The notes below the pieces were generated by a model. The model had not been told where the DNA came from, made no database searches, and saw only the letters and a program-made list of their open reading frames with translations. The position numbers and the translations under genes are program-made. From the NCBI GenBank assembly GCA_001775965.1, contig MEZG01000014.1, forward strand, positions 1-6,745: a stretch of 6,745 nt of DNA. The letters are read 5' to 3'. Positions 1 through 5,004 of the stretch are shown piece by piece (within the stretch, counting starts at the first letter, position 1; each line of letters opens with the position of its first letter). The DNA is from Candidatus Bathyarchaeota archaeon RBG_13_60_20. Its GTDB lineage: Archaea; Thermoproteota; Bathyarchaeia; TCS64.

Positions 1-927
1 GCCATATTCAAGGAACTGGTGAAGAAGAGCGACGTGGTGGTCCAGAACTTCAGCCCCGGCACCATGGAGGACCTGGGCCTGGGCTACGAGGTGCTCAAGG
101 AGCTGAATCCGGGCGTCATCTACGCGGCCCTCAGCGGATTCGGCCAGTACGGGCCCTACAGGGAGTGGAGGAGCTACGCCATGATCGCGGAGGGCATGAG
201 CGGCCACACCATGCTCACCGGCGAGAACCACGACCCTAAGGGGCCCCCCGTAGAGATGGCTCAGGCCTACGGTGACTTGGGCCCAGGCACAATGGCCGTC
301 ATGGCCATACTCATGGCGCTGAGGTACAGGGACAAGACCGGGAAAGGCCAGATGATCGATGTGGCCCAGCTGGACTGCATGGTGGCCTACAACACGGCCA
401 TCACCGGGTACCTGTTATCCGGGTTGAAGCCCCTGGAGCTCAGGGAAAAGTTCCCCAGGGGCAGGGGCGCTGGCGGGATATACAAGACCAGCGACGAGAA
501 GTGGATCAGGATGACCGCCTTCGGGCCCAGGGCTCTGGACAGGCTGGTGCAGCACATGGGCGTAGAGCATGACAAGATCAACGACGACCTGCTAAAGGAG
601 AAGACGGCCACCATGACCCGGGACGAGGCCGTGGCCTACTACACGGGCATGGGGCTCCCCTGCGCGCCCATACTCCACGTGGACGAGACCGTGGTGGACC
701 CCCACGTCAACGCCCGGGATATGTTCATGGAGATGGACCACCCCAAGGCCGGCAGGATCAAGCTCATCAAGTTCCCAGTGAAGTTCTCGCTGACACCGGC
801 CCAAATGAAGACGCCGGCCCCCGTCCTGGGGCAGAACAACAACGAGGTGCTGGGCAAGCTCCTGGGCTACAGCGAGGAGAAGATCAAGGAGCTGGTCTCC
901 AAGGGCATCATAAGTTACCCGGGTTAG
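1..927 (+). CDS. CaiB/BaiF family (class III) CoA-transferase, 5'-truncated
   Basis: Family III CoA-transferases move coenzyme A between carboxylic acids through an aspartyl-CoA intermediate in the cytoplasm. The frame is open from base 1, so the gene begins outside the window; 308 C-terminal residues are visible and, by comparison with formyl-CoA transferase, roughly 80 N-terminal residues are missing. Family hallmarks are the segment DVVVQNFSPGTMEDLGLGY (visible residues 11-29), then LNPGVIYAALSGFGQYGPYR (35-54), the AYGDLGPG block, TGKGQMIDVAQLD, and a C-terminal VLGKLLGYSEEKI. Asp92 in AYGDLGPG aligns by eye with catalytic Asp169 of formyl-CoA transferase. The usual family length is about 390-430 residues, which fits. 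The acyl substrate cannot be told from sequence; carnitine, oxalate, succinate/malate and bile-acid enzymes share these motifs. The GTG at 19 is internal, not the start. A tRNA gene follows 46 bp downstream. Confidence 0.93.
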   Translation, partial: AIFKELVKKSDVVVQNFSPGTMEDLGLGYEVLKELNPGVIYAALSGFGQYGPYREWRSYAMIAEGMSGHTMLTGENHDPKGPPVEMAQAYGDLGPGTMAVMAILMALRYRDKTGKGQMIDVAQLDCMVAYNTAITGYLLSGLKPLELREKFPRGRGAGGIYKTSDEKWIRMTAFGPRALDRLVQHMGVEHDKINDDLLKEKTATMTRDEAVAYYTGMGLPCAPILHVDETVVDPHVNARDMFMEMDHPKAGRIKLIKFPVKFSLTPAQMKTPAPVLGQNNNEVLGKLLGYSEEKIKELVSKGIISYPG

Positions 928-939
928 CCGGATAGCATC

Positions 940-954
940 TCTTAAATTCTTATT
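940..954 (+). promoter_or_regulatory. Probable TATA box for tRNA-Thr
   Basis: An AT-rich stretch (TCTTAAATTCTTATT) stands out in the GC-rich gap after the CoA-transferase stop. Its TTAAAT core is centred about 29 bp upstream of the first base of the mature tRNA, the distance expected between an archaeal TATA box and a start site at or just before the tRNA. Assignment rests on composition and spacing only. Confidence 0.5.
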
Positions 955-973
955 CTTTGTTATGGTTCATGGC

Positions 974-1049
974 GCCCCGGTAGCTCAGCGGTCAGAGCGG
1001 CAGCCTCGTAAGTTGTAGGTCGCGGGTCCGAATCCCGCTCGGGGCTCCA
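974..1049 (+). tRNA. tRNA-Thr, anticodon CGT (reads ACG)
   Basis: A full cloverleaf folds by hand. The acceptor stem is GCCCCGG (974-980) with TCGGGGC (1039-1045), 7 bp ending in a G-U pair. The D-stem is GCTC/GAGC (983-986, 995-998) with an 8-nt loop containing GG. The anticodon stem is GCAGC/GTTGT (1000-1004, 1012-1016) with two G-U pairs and the loop CTCGTAA. The variable loop is AGGTC. The T-stem is GCGGG/CCCGC (1022-1026, 1034-1038). The anticodon at 1007-1009 is CGT, so the codon read is ACG, threonine. The first pairs G1-C72 and C2-G71 and discriminator T73 (1046) suit archaeal ThrRS recognition. CCA is encoded at 1047-1049 and there is no intron. One oddity is the T-loop TCCGAAT, which has C where T55 (pseudouridine) is expected. 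Confidence 0.95.
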
Positions 1050-1096
1050 TAATCTTCACCTTGCCGGCCCCGGCTTTCCAGAGGGAGCGAGACGCC

Positions 1097-1104
1097 TTTT
1101 AATA
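1097..1104 (+). promoter_or_regulatory. TATA box of the zinc-ribbon membrane protein gene
   Basis: TTTTAATA is centred about 25 bp before the ATG at 1126. That spacing places transcription initiation at or within a few bases of the start codon. No Shine-Dalgarno sequence precedes the ATG (context ACAATCAAATC), so the message is probably leaderless. Confidence 0.6.
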
Positions 1105-1125
1105 CTTCCAGCATACAATCAAATC

Positions 1126-1818
1126 ATGCCAAAGTGTCCTCAATGCGGCGGCGAGGTCCGTGAAGACGCCTCCTTCTGCCCGTTCTGCGGGTACAACCTG
1201 AAGTCCGGCGAGACAACCGGAGCCGGAGCCCAAGGGAAGAGAAGCTACACGGAGCACCTGACCATCGGGTTCAACGTCGCGACTCAGAACCCCATGGTGT
1301 TCGTGCCTACCATACTGGCCGGCTTGATCTCCTCCGGCATGAACTGGGTGGGCCAAGGCACCCCGGGCTTCATGCCCCTATTGGTGGCCGTGGCCGCCTC
1401 GATAGTCTCCTTCCTGCTCTCCTTCGCGTCCCTCGACATGTCCAGGGACGCCTACAACAAGCAGCCGCTTGACCTCGGGGGGAGCGTGGGGTACGTCGCC
1501 GGCAGGTTCCTGGAGTTCTTTGTGGCCGCCGTGGTGGCGGGCATCATGGCCATAACCATCTTCCTGATCCCGGTGGTCATCCTCATGTTCACCATCATGG
1601 TCATCGATGAGACCGGCCTGACCAGCGCACTCTCCAAGGCCTTCAGCGTCCTGGGGGCAGAACTGAAGGACATCCTCCTCATCCTCCTAGTCAGCATCGC
1701 GGGGGCCATCGTCATCGGCTTCGTCCCTCTGGTGTCTGGGCTCCTCGTCTCGGCCCTCAACGTGGTGATCGGCCTAGCCCTCATCGACCTGTACTATAAC
1801 TACAAGGGATCGGCGTAG
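1126..1818 (+). CDS. Zinc-ribbon multi-pass membrane protein of unknown function
   Basis: A 230-residue protein with two parts. The N-terminus is a compact zinc ribbon: Cys4-x2-Cys7 and Cys18-x2-Cys21 in the form CPQCGG and CPFCGY, typical of archaeal zinc-ribbon-tailed proteins, probably on the cytoplasmic side. A polar linker (about 25-45) follows, then a hydrophobic region with segments near 57-75, 82-104, a long stretch 124-160 that may cross twice, 181-203 and 205-224. The spacing of a polar loop (DMSRDAYNKQPLDLGG) before the long hydrophobic stretch resembles the broad archaeal/bacterial group of DUF4013-like membrane proteins, but I cannot assign a family firmly. The ATG is chosen because the zinc ribbon begins three residues later and a TATA-like box lies at leaderless distance. 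Function is unknown; membrane organisation or sensing would be a guess. Confidence 0.88.
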   Translation: MPKCPQCGGEVREDASFCPFCGYNLKSGETTGAGAQGKRSYTEHLTIGFNVATQNPMVFVPTILAGLISSGMNWVGQGTPGFMPLLVAVAASIVSFLLSFASLDMSRDAYNKQPLDLGGSVGYVAGRFLEFFVAAVVAGIMAITIFLIPVVILMFTIMVIDETGLTSALSKAFSVLGAELKDILLILLVSIAGAIVIGFVPLVSGLLVSALNVVIGLALIDLYYNYKGSA

Positions 1819-1872
1819 GGATAACGTAGTACCGCAGGGGCAGGGGCCCCTATGGTAATCGGCTGCCTCGCA

Positions 1873-1904
1873 TATTTTGTCGTAACCCGAATCGGGTTCT
1901 TTAA
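1873..1904 (+). terminator. Possible transcription terminator between convergent genes
   Basis: The 82-bp gap between the membrane-protein stop and the PIN-gene stop holds a T-rich patch (TATTTTGT, 1873-1880), then the near-perfect inverted repeat AACCCGA-A-TCGGGTT (1884-1898) followed by CTTTAAAA. A short hairpin plus weak T-tracts could end the plus-strand transcript. Archaeal termination mainly needs T-tracts, and these are short, so support is modest. Confidence 0.3.
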
Positions 1905-2317
1905 AATACTCGTCTAAGAGCCGCCCTGTCATAGTCTCCATCGTTAGACACTATTCTTTGGGCTTTAACCTGAACAGCTACAGCGAGATGCAGTGCGTCC
2001 TCATAGTCTAACCCGTACATGTCCATCAGTTCCAGCGCCTCAGTGTAGCAGGCTGCTGTTAGAGGCTCAACCTGCAACCCGCGTACCCCCATGAGGGCAT
2101 TCAGAGCCTCCTCAACGAAGCCACTGTCCTTGAGAGTTCTCCCGGTCAGGCCCCCGATGATTACCAGTACCTCATAGATTGTCAATGCTGATGTTACGAA
2201 CTGGCCTGGAGCCTCCTCCGCCTCACTCAACCATTTGAGGGCTCTGGGCCCAAAAGTGGGGTGGCCTCCCAGCCAGTAGACGAAGACGTTTACATCTAGG
2301 TATGTTTTCTCGTCCAC
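1901..2317 (-). CDS. vapC: PIN-domain ribonuclease toxin (VapC family)
   Basis: PIN domains are Mg2+-dependent RNases; VapC toxins cleave tRNA or rRNA unless bound by their antitoxin. From the GTG at 2317 the protein is 138 residues, the normal VapC length. The acidic quartet is present: Asp8 (TYLDVNVFVYWL), Glu49 (SALTIYEVL), Asp107 (LDYEDALHLAVA) and Asp126 (IVSNDGDYD). The 22-base overlap with the upstream AbrB-type antitoxin gene indicates translational coupling in one operon. The start is set by the first conserved strand beginning at Thr5, by the lack of another in-frame start nearby except a remote GTG at 2365, and by AGGAGG 13 nt upstream. The gene is about 50% GC in sampled lines, against 60-75% in neighbouring genes, consistent with horizontal gain. 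The RNA target cannot be deduced. Confidence 0.93.
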   Translation of the reverse strand: MDEKTYLDVNVFVYWLGGHPTFGPRALKWLSEAEEAPGQFVTSALTIYEVLVIIGGLTGRTLKDSGFVEEALNALMGVRGLQVEPLTAACYTEALELMDMYGLDYEDALHLAVAVQVKAQRIVSNDGDYDRAALRRVF

Positions 2318-2544
2318 TGCTTCATGATCTCCTCCTTGGCGTACTCGTCCAGGTCCTCGGGCCACTGGTCCACCTTGAAGGCTCCGTAGTATTTCTCCGA
2401 TACTGGCTCAACTGCCTTTATGGTGATCCGCTTCTTCTCCGCTTCGAAGCGGAAGTAGCTCCCTGGGGGTATCTCGGCTATGTCTCTGATCTCCTTGGGT
2501 ACGAGCACCCGGCCTTTTTCATCCATCCTGTAGATCTCAATCAT
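2296..2544 (-). CDS. vapB: AbrB/MazE/SpoVT-type antitoxin of the PIN toxin
   Basis: An 82-residue protein from the ATG at 2544. The N-terminal half is a swapped-hairpin AbrB DNA-binding domain (about 1-46) with the family signature MDEKGRVLVPKEIRDIAEI followed by PPGSYFRFE. The acidic, aromatic-rich tail (about 50-82, with KYYGAFKVDQWPEDLDEYAKE) is the kind of segment that wraps a PIN toxin in VapBC complexes. The frame stays open upstream to a GTG at 2586, but that codon lies upstream of the TATA-like element at 2569-2581, so it should not be transcribed from that promoter. ATG 2544 also begins exactly at the domain. A GTG at 2550 is a possible alternative adding two residues. Four regularly spaced TCCCAC hexamers cover the promoter, so autorepression by this protein or the complex is likely (inference). 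Confidence 0.9.
   Translation of the reverse strand: MIEIYRMDEKGRVLVPKEIRDIAEIPPGSYFRFEAEKKRITIKAVEPVSEKYYGAFKVDQWPEDLDEYAKEEIMKQWTRKHT
2327..2336 (-). promoter_or_regulatory. Shine-Dalgarno sequence of vapC inside vapB
   Basis: The coding strand reads AGGAGGAGAT, matching 9 of 10 positions of the ideal archaeal AGGAGGTGAT. It lies within the 3' end of the antitoxin gene, with 13 nt between AGGAGG and the GTG at 2317. The spacing is longer than usual, but no closer in-frame start exists. It supports internal ribosome entry for the toxin cistron. Confidence 0.6.
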
Positions 2545-2604
2545 TCCCACATAACCATAATATCCCACTAATATATATATTCCCACTTATCATTTAATTC
2601 CCAC
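2545..2604 (-). repeat. Four GTGGGA hexamers at exact 18-bp spacing across the vapB promoter
   Basis: TCCCAC occurs on the plus strand at 2545-2550, 2563-2568, 2581-2586 and 2599-2604, each start 18 bp from the next. The 12-bp spacers contain almost only A and T. In three of the four the match extends to ATTCCCAC. Read along vapB, each hexamer is GTGGGA, containing TGGGA, which fits the TGGNA element described for AbrB-family binding. The last copy abuts the vapB ATG and the TATA-like box lies between the second and third. This is best read as an operator array for the antitoxin, by inference from position and family. Confidence 0.75.
2569..2581 (-). promoter_or_regulatory. TATA box of vapBC
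   Basis: TAATATATATATT, containing the 12-bp palindrome AATATATATATT (2570-2581), is the most AT-rich run in the window. It is centred about 31 bp from the vapB ATG, predicting a start site near 2550 and a leader of only a few bases. It lies between two of the GTGGGA hexamers, so a bound regulator would compete with TBP. Confidence 0.65.
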
Positions 2605-2619
2605 AGCAACCCGATACCC

Positions 2620-2642
2620 ATTTTAAGGGCGGAGTTTAACTT
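2620..2642 (+). promoter_or_regulatory. Candidate TATA elements for the GYD-protein gene
   Basis: Two AT-rich boxes precede the TTG start at 2658: ATTTTAAGG (2620-2628), which predicts a start site about 8 nt before the codon, and GTTTAACTT (2634-2642), which would give a leaderless message. I cannot choose between them. A weak GGTG at 2649-2652 could serve as a Shine-Dalgarno sequence only with the first. Confidence 0.4.
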
Positions 2643-2657
2643 CACCTTGGTGTAAAC

Positions 2658-2942
2658 TTGGCCAAGTACATACTTCTATCAACGCTGACACCTGAGGGGC
2701 AGAGGACGCTGAAGGAGAAGCCCGAGCGCATAAGGGAGGTCAACAAGGAGATCGAGGCCTTCGGAGTCAAGGTGCTGGAGCAGTACGCGGTCCTGGGCCC
2801 CTACGACTTTGTCAACGTGGTGGAGGCGCCGGACAACGACGCGGTCTTCAGAATGAGCGTGGAGCTGGGCAGCAGGGGAACCATAAAGATACTTAGCATG
2901 CCGGCCGTGCCCATCGACAAGCTCATCAAGTCCCTCAAGTAG
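2658..2942 (+). CDS. GYD-domain protein
   Basis: A 94-residue protein matching the GYD family, small alpha/beta-barrel-like proteins of the ferredoxin fold whose biochemical role is not established. The N-terminal MAKYILLSTLTPEGQRTLK, the middle ALGVKV-like strand (FGVKVLEQYAVLGPYDFVNV, 35-54) and the C-terminal SRGTIKILSMPAV (72-84) follow the family pattern; GPYDFV replaces the GxYD element for which the family is named. The start is TTG at 2658, since no ATG or GTG lies in frame nearby and the family usually begins at this point. The whole family length is covered. The gene diverges from vapBC across a 113-bp promoter region and converges on the aldolase gene, so it appears monocistronic. 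There is no sign of a partner gene. Confidence 0.85.
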   Translation: MAKYILLSTLTPEGQRTLKEKPERIREVNKEIEAFGVKVLEQYAVLGPYDFVNVVEAPDNDAVFRMSVELGSRGTIKILSMPAVPIDKLIKSLK

Positions 2943-2946
2943 CCCC

Positions 2947-2968
2947 CATTTTTTCTTCTCGTTAAAAA
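2947..2968. terminator. T-tract terminators between convergent genes
   Basis: Just after the GYD-gene stop the plus strand runs ATTTTTTCTTCTCGTT (2948-2963), a typical archaeal T-rich terminator. On the minus strand, GATTTTTAAC (2970-2961) gives a TTTTT run about 45 nt past the aldolase stop. An inverted repeat AACGCC/GGCGTT (2991-2996, 3008-3013; 11-nt loop) overlaps that stop codon and may assist. The region could terminate both transcripts. Confidence 0.55.
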
Positions 2969-3011
2969 TCAATGGTGGAGCTCTCTCGGGAACGCCAACA
3001 CGGTGAAGGCG

Positions 3012-3950
3012 TTACCTCTTGGAGAAGAACTGCCGCTGGTAGCTGTCCTCATTCAGGATGCCCAAGCGCTCCATGGTCTGCCTCAAGGTCTTGACGTTGG
3101 CATCGCTCAACTCTAGCAGGGGCCTCCTGGGCCTGCCCACATCCGCGCCCACCATGTTAAGGGCCGCCTTCAGGGGGACAGGGTTGGACTCGCTGTACAG
3201 CATCCTGATGAGGGGCAGCAGCCTGTACAGATGTTCCCTGGTGGCGAGCACGTCCCCATAGCTCTCCCACGGCTTGGATAGCTCGGCGAACTCCCTGGGG
3301 CAGAGGCAGCCCGTGACGTTGCTTGTGCCCTTGCCGCCCGACGCCATCACGACGGGTATGAGGGCGTAGAAGGCGCAGTCGCAGCAGAGGACGTTGAACT
3401 CGCCCCGGGTCAGCTCGATCATCCTCATGACGCCGTACGGATTGGGGCCCGCCTCCTTGACCGCCACTATATTGGGGTGCTGGGCCAGCCTGGCCACGGT
3501 CTCGGGCTCCACGTTGACGCCGCACCTCTCAGGGTTGTTGTAGATAACCAGGGGCAGGTCCACCGCGTCGGCCACGTCCTTGAAGTAGTTGTAGAGGCCG
3601 GCCTGGGTGGGCTTGATGTAGGGCGGCTGCACCACGAGGCCACAATCGGCGCCCGCATCCTCGGCGTACCTGGCGTTCTCTATGGTTTGGCGGGTGGATA
3701 TGGCGGCGACGCCCACCATGATGGGCACTCTGCCGCTGGCCTCATCAATGGCTGCGTCGATGACCCTGTTCCTTTCCTCCGCCGTCAGCAGTATGGCCTC
3801 CCCAGTTGAGCCCATGAGCAGGACGCCGTCGCTCCTGTTCTCCACGTGGAACTGGACGAGCCGCCTAAGAGACTCCACGTTCACCTCGTCGCGGTCGGTG
3901 AATGGGGTGACTAGGGCCGGCCAGCTGCCCACGACGTTAAACCGCTTCAT
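3012..3950 (-). CDS. Dihydrodipicolinate synthase/N-acetylneuraminate lyase family aldolase
   Basis: A 312-residue TIM-barrel class I aldolase that forms a Schiff base with a 2-keto acid such as pyruvate. Key residues seen: GSTGE at 47-51 (the pyruvate-binding GTTGE motif), Tyr111 (QPPYIKP), Tyr137 (LVIYNNPERCG) and Schiff-base Lys165 (AVKEA). Arg142 in NPERCG matches the DHDPS arginine (Arg138 in E. coli) that holds the second substrate's carboxylate, and favours a DHDPS-like over a neuraminate-lyase-like substrate. With no lysine-pathway genes beside it, other 2-keto-acid aldolase or hydratase roles remain open. Oddities are Ser48 in place of the first motif threonine and a cysteine cluster (LCCDCAF 188-194, GCLCP 214-218) where E. 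coli has SGDD and a nearby active-site loop. An upstream ATG at 4007 is rejected because the TATA-like box (3973-3980) gives leaderless initiation at 3950. Confidence 0.92.
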   Translation of the reverse strand: MKRFNVVGSWPALVTPFTDRDEVNVESLRRLVQFHVENRSDGVLLMGSTGEAILLTAEERNRVIDAAIDEASGRVPIMVGVAAISTRQTIENARYAEDAGADCGLVVQPPYIKPTQAGLYNYFKDVADAVDLPLVIYNNPERCGVNVEPETVARLAQHPNIVAVKEAGPNPYGVMRMIELTRGEFNVLCCDCAFYALIPVVMASGGKGTSNVTGCLCPREFAELSKPWESYGDVLATREHLYRLLPLIRMLYSESNPVPLKAALNMVGADVGRPRRPLLELSDANVKTLRQTMERLGILNEDSYQRQFFSKR

Positions 3951-3972
3951 GCTTAATGGGTGCCTCGACGGC

Positions 3973-3980
3973 TGATAAAC
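3973..3980 (-). promoter_or_regulatory. TATA box of the aldolase gene
   Basis: GTTTATCA on the minus strand is centred about 27 bp upstream of the ATG at 3950, giving a leaderless transcript. It lies back to back with the TATA-like box of the flavoprotein gene, 22 bp away, in an 83-bp divergent intergenic region, so the two pre-initiation complexes would be close enough to interfere. Confidence 0.55.
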
Positions 3981-4002
3981 GGATCGAGCCTGCTTCAATA
4001 CG

Positions 4003-4010
4003 TTCATATT
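4003..4010 (+). promoter_or_regulatory. TATA box of the FMN-reductase-like gene
   Basis: TTCATATT is centred about 27 bp upstream of the ATG at 4034, consistent with a leaderless transcript. The AGAGG just before the ATG is too close (one base) to act as a normal Shine-Dalgarno sequence. Confidence 0.55.
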
Positions 4011-4033
4011 GGGTGGCTGCGACTCTCAGAGGA

Positions 4034-4579
4034 ATGAAGGTACTAGGCGTGGTGGGGGGGCCGAGGAAGACCGGGAACACGGCCAGGCTCGTGGAGGAGG
4101 TCCTGGCGGGGGCCCGGGACTCGGGCCACGAGACCCATGTGTTCTACCTGTCCGAGATGGAGCTGGGGCCCCTGGGCCACGACGGCGAGAGGTACGTGTA
4201 CCCTGAGGACGGGTTCTCGTCCATGATGCCCCACCTGGAGACCATGGGGGCCATCGTCATAGGCACCCCCATCTACTACGACCACGTGAGCAGCCTCACC
4301 AAACTGTTCATGGACCGCCTCTACTACTACAGCAAGAGCCATGGGGACGAGTACAGGAGGCGGTTCCCGGACGGTGTCAGGTGCGTCAACGTGGTGACCT
4401 GCGGCTGGGACAACCCCAACGCCTATGAGGAGGTCCTGGAGTGGATGAACGGCCGCATGAGGAACTACTGGCGGATGAGGATACTCGACGGGCTGAAGGC
4501 CTGCGGCACAGGGAACCACCCTGTGGCCAAGGACGCGGAGCTGCTCCGGAGGGCCCGGGAGATTGGCGGGAGCCTCTAG
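4034..4579 (+). CDS. Flavodoxin-fold NADPH-dependent FMN reductase / iron-sulfur-flavoprotein family
   Basis: A 181-residue cytoplasmic flavoprotein. The FMN phosphate-binding loop is VVGGPRKTGNT (6-16), the family's GSPRKxGNT with Ser replaced by Gly9. The second flavin-binding element is GTPIYYDHVSSLTKLFMDRL (77-96), as in Isf and related FMN reductases, which transfer electrons from NAD(P)H or ferredoxin to FMN and then to quinones, oxygen or other acceptors. Iron-sulfur flavoproteins carry a compact cysteine motif between these elements; here residues 39-66 contain no cysteine, so a 4Fe-4S cluster is not expected. The only cysteines are Cys123 and Cys157. The frame is open upstream to 3956, but the beta-strand begins at this ATG and the TATA-like box fits it. 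It ends two bases from the stop of the OsmC gene on the other strand. Confidence 0.88.
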   Translation: MKVLGVVGGPRKTGNTARLVEEVLAGARDSGHETHVFYLSEMELGPLGHDGERYVYPEDGFSSMMPHLETMGAIVIGTPIYYDHVSSLTKLFMDRLYYYSKSHGDEYRRRFPDGVRCVNVVTCGWDNPNAYEEVLEWMNGRMRNYWRMRILDGLKACGTGNHPVAKDAELLRRAREIGGSL

Positions 4580-4581
4580 GC

Positions 4582-4971
4582 CTAGGCGTCCAGGGCAACG
4601 TTGACCACGGCGCCGCTTCGCAGGGTGTTGCCCACGTAGCACCTGTTGGCGTCTTCCATGATGCCCTTCCTCTGCTCATCGGTGAGGTCGGCCTGGACGC
4701 TTATGGTGACATTGAAGGCGCCGCATCTGCGGGGGCTCTCGGCGTTGGCCTGTTCCACGGTGATCTCGAATCCGCTGTTCTTGACGCCGTGGCGCATCAG
4801 GTAGCCCGCGACGTGCATCCCGGTGCACAGGCCCAGGGAGGCTGCCATGAGCTTCCCGGGGCTCATGCCCTCGGGGGGCGTGTCCTCGTCTACGCGGCCG
4901 CTGACGACCCGCAGACCCTCGTACTCGGCTCTCAGCTTCATGCCCTCGACCTGTGTGACCTTGACTGACAT
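4582..4971 (-). CDS. OsmC/Ohr family protein (putative peroxiredoxin)
   Basis: A 129-residue OsmC-fold protein. Family members are dimeric thiol peroxidases that reduce organic hydroperoxides using two cysteines. Both expected cysteines are present: Cys49 in the central-helix motif SLGLCTGMHVAGYL, preceded by SPGKLMAASLG, and Cys111 in the C-terminal ANRCYVGNTL motif. A third, Cys83, lies in RRCGAFNV between them and is not a family feature. Length is slightly below the 135-145 common for OsmC/Ohr and matches the short archaeal/YhfA-like forms, some of which have unproven activity. A TATA-like element upstream and a weak GGTGA near the ATG are both visible. The tail-to-tail flavoprotein neighbour is also a redox protein, but no shared transcript is possible given the opposite strands. 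Confidence 0.9.
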   Translation of the reverse strand: MSVKVTQVEGMKLRAEYEGLRVVSGRVDEDTPPEGMSPGKLMAASLGLCTGMHVAGYLMRHGVKNSGFEITVEQANAESPRRCGAFNVTISVQADLTDEQRKGIMEDANRCYVGNTLRSGAVVNVALDA

Positions 4972-4994
4972 TTCACCTTCAGGTCGCCCCAGTG

Positions 4995-5002
4995 GTAATA
5001 GG
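4995..5002 (-). promoter_or_regulatory. Probable TATA box of the OsmC-family gene
   Basis: CCTATTAC on the minus strand is centred about 27 bp upstream of the ATG at 4971. It lies in the 33-bp gap directly after the stop codon of the upstream exported-protein gene. The OsmC gene may have its own promoter, be read through from upstream, or both. Confidence 0.45.
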
Positions 5003-5004
5003 GT

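Noticed and set aside
1837..1850. GGGGCAGGGGCCCC as a hairpin terminator
   Set aside because: The GGGGCCCC core has no room for a loop when fully paired, the alternative loop is short, and no T-tract follows directly.
2545..2604. The 18-bp periodic array as a CRISPR or plasmid iteron origin
   Set aside because: The repeat core is only 6 bp, spacers are 12 bp of A/T, and only four copies exist; its position on the vapB promoter makes an operator more likely.
3951..4033. Overlapping 5' extensions of the aldolase (to 4007) and the flavoprotein (to 3956)
   Set aside because: Both extensions run through the divergent TATA-like boxes and add sequence not typical of either family; the ATGs at 3950 and 4034 fit domain starts and leaderless spacing.
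4054..4060. Run of seven G in the flavoprotein gene as a frameshift site
   Set aside because: The reading frame continues without disturbance through the expected GGPRKTGNT loop and there is no alternative product to suggest programmed slippage.
4043..4642. 199-codon open frame on the minus strand opposite the FMN-reductase-like gene
   Set aside because: It is antisense to a clear flavodoxin-fold gene; its His/Pro/Val-rich composition is typical of a GC-rich shadow frame and it has no family motif or promoter.
4441..4968. 175-codon open frame on the plus strand opposite the OsmC gene
   Set aside because: It overlaps two well-supported genes in other frames and has biased composition with no recognisable domain.
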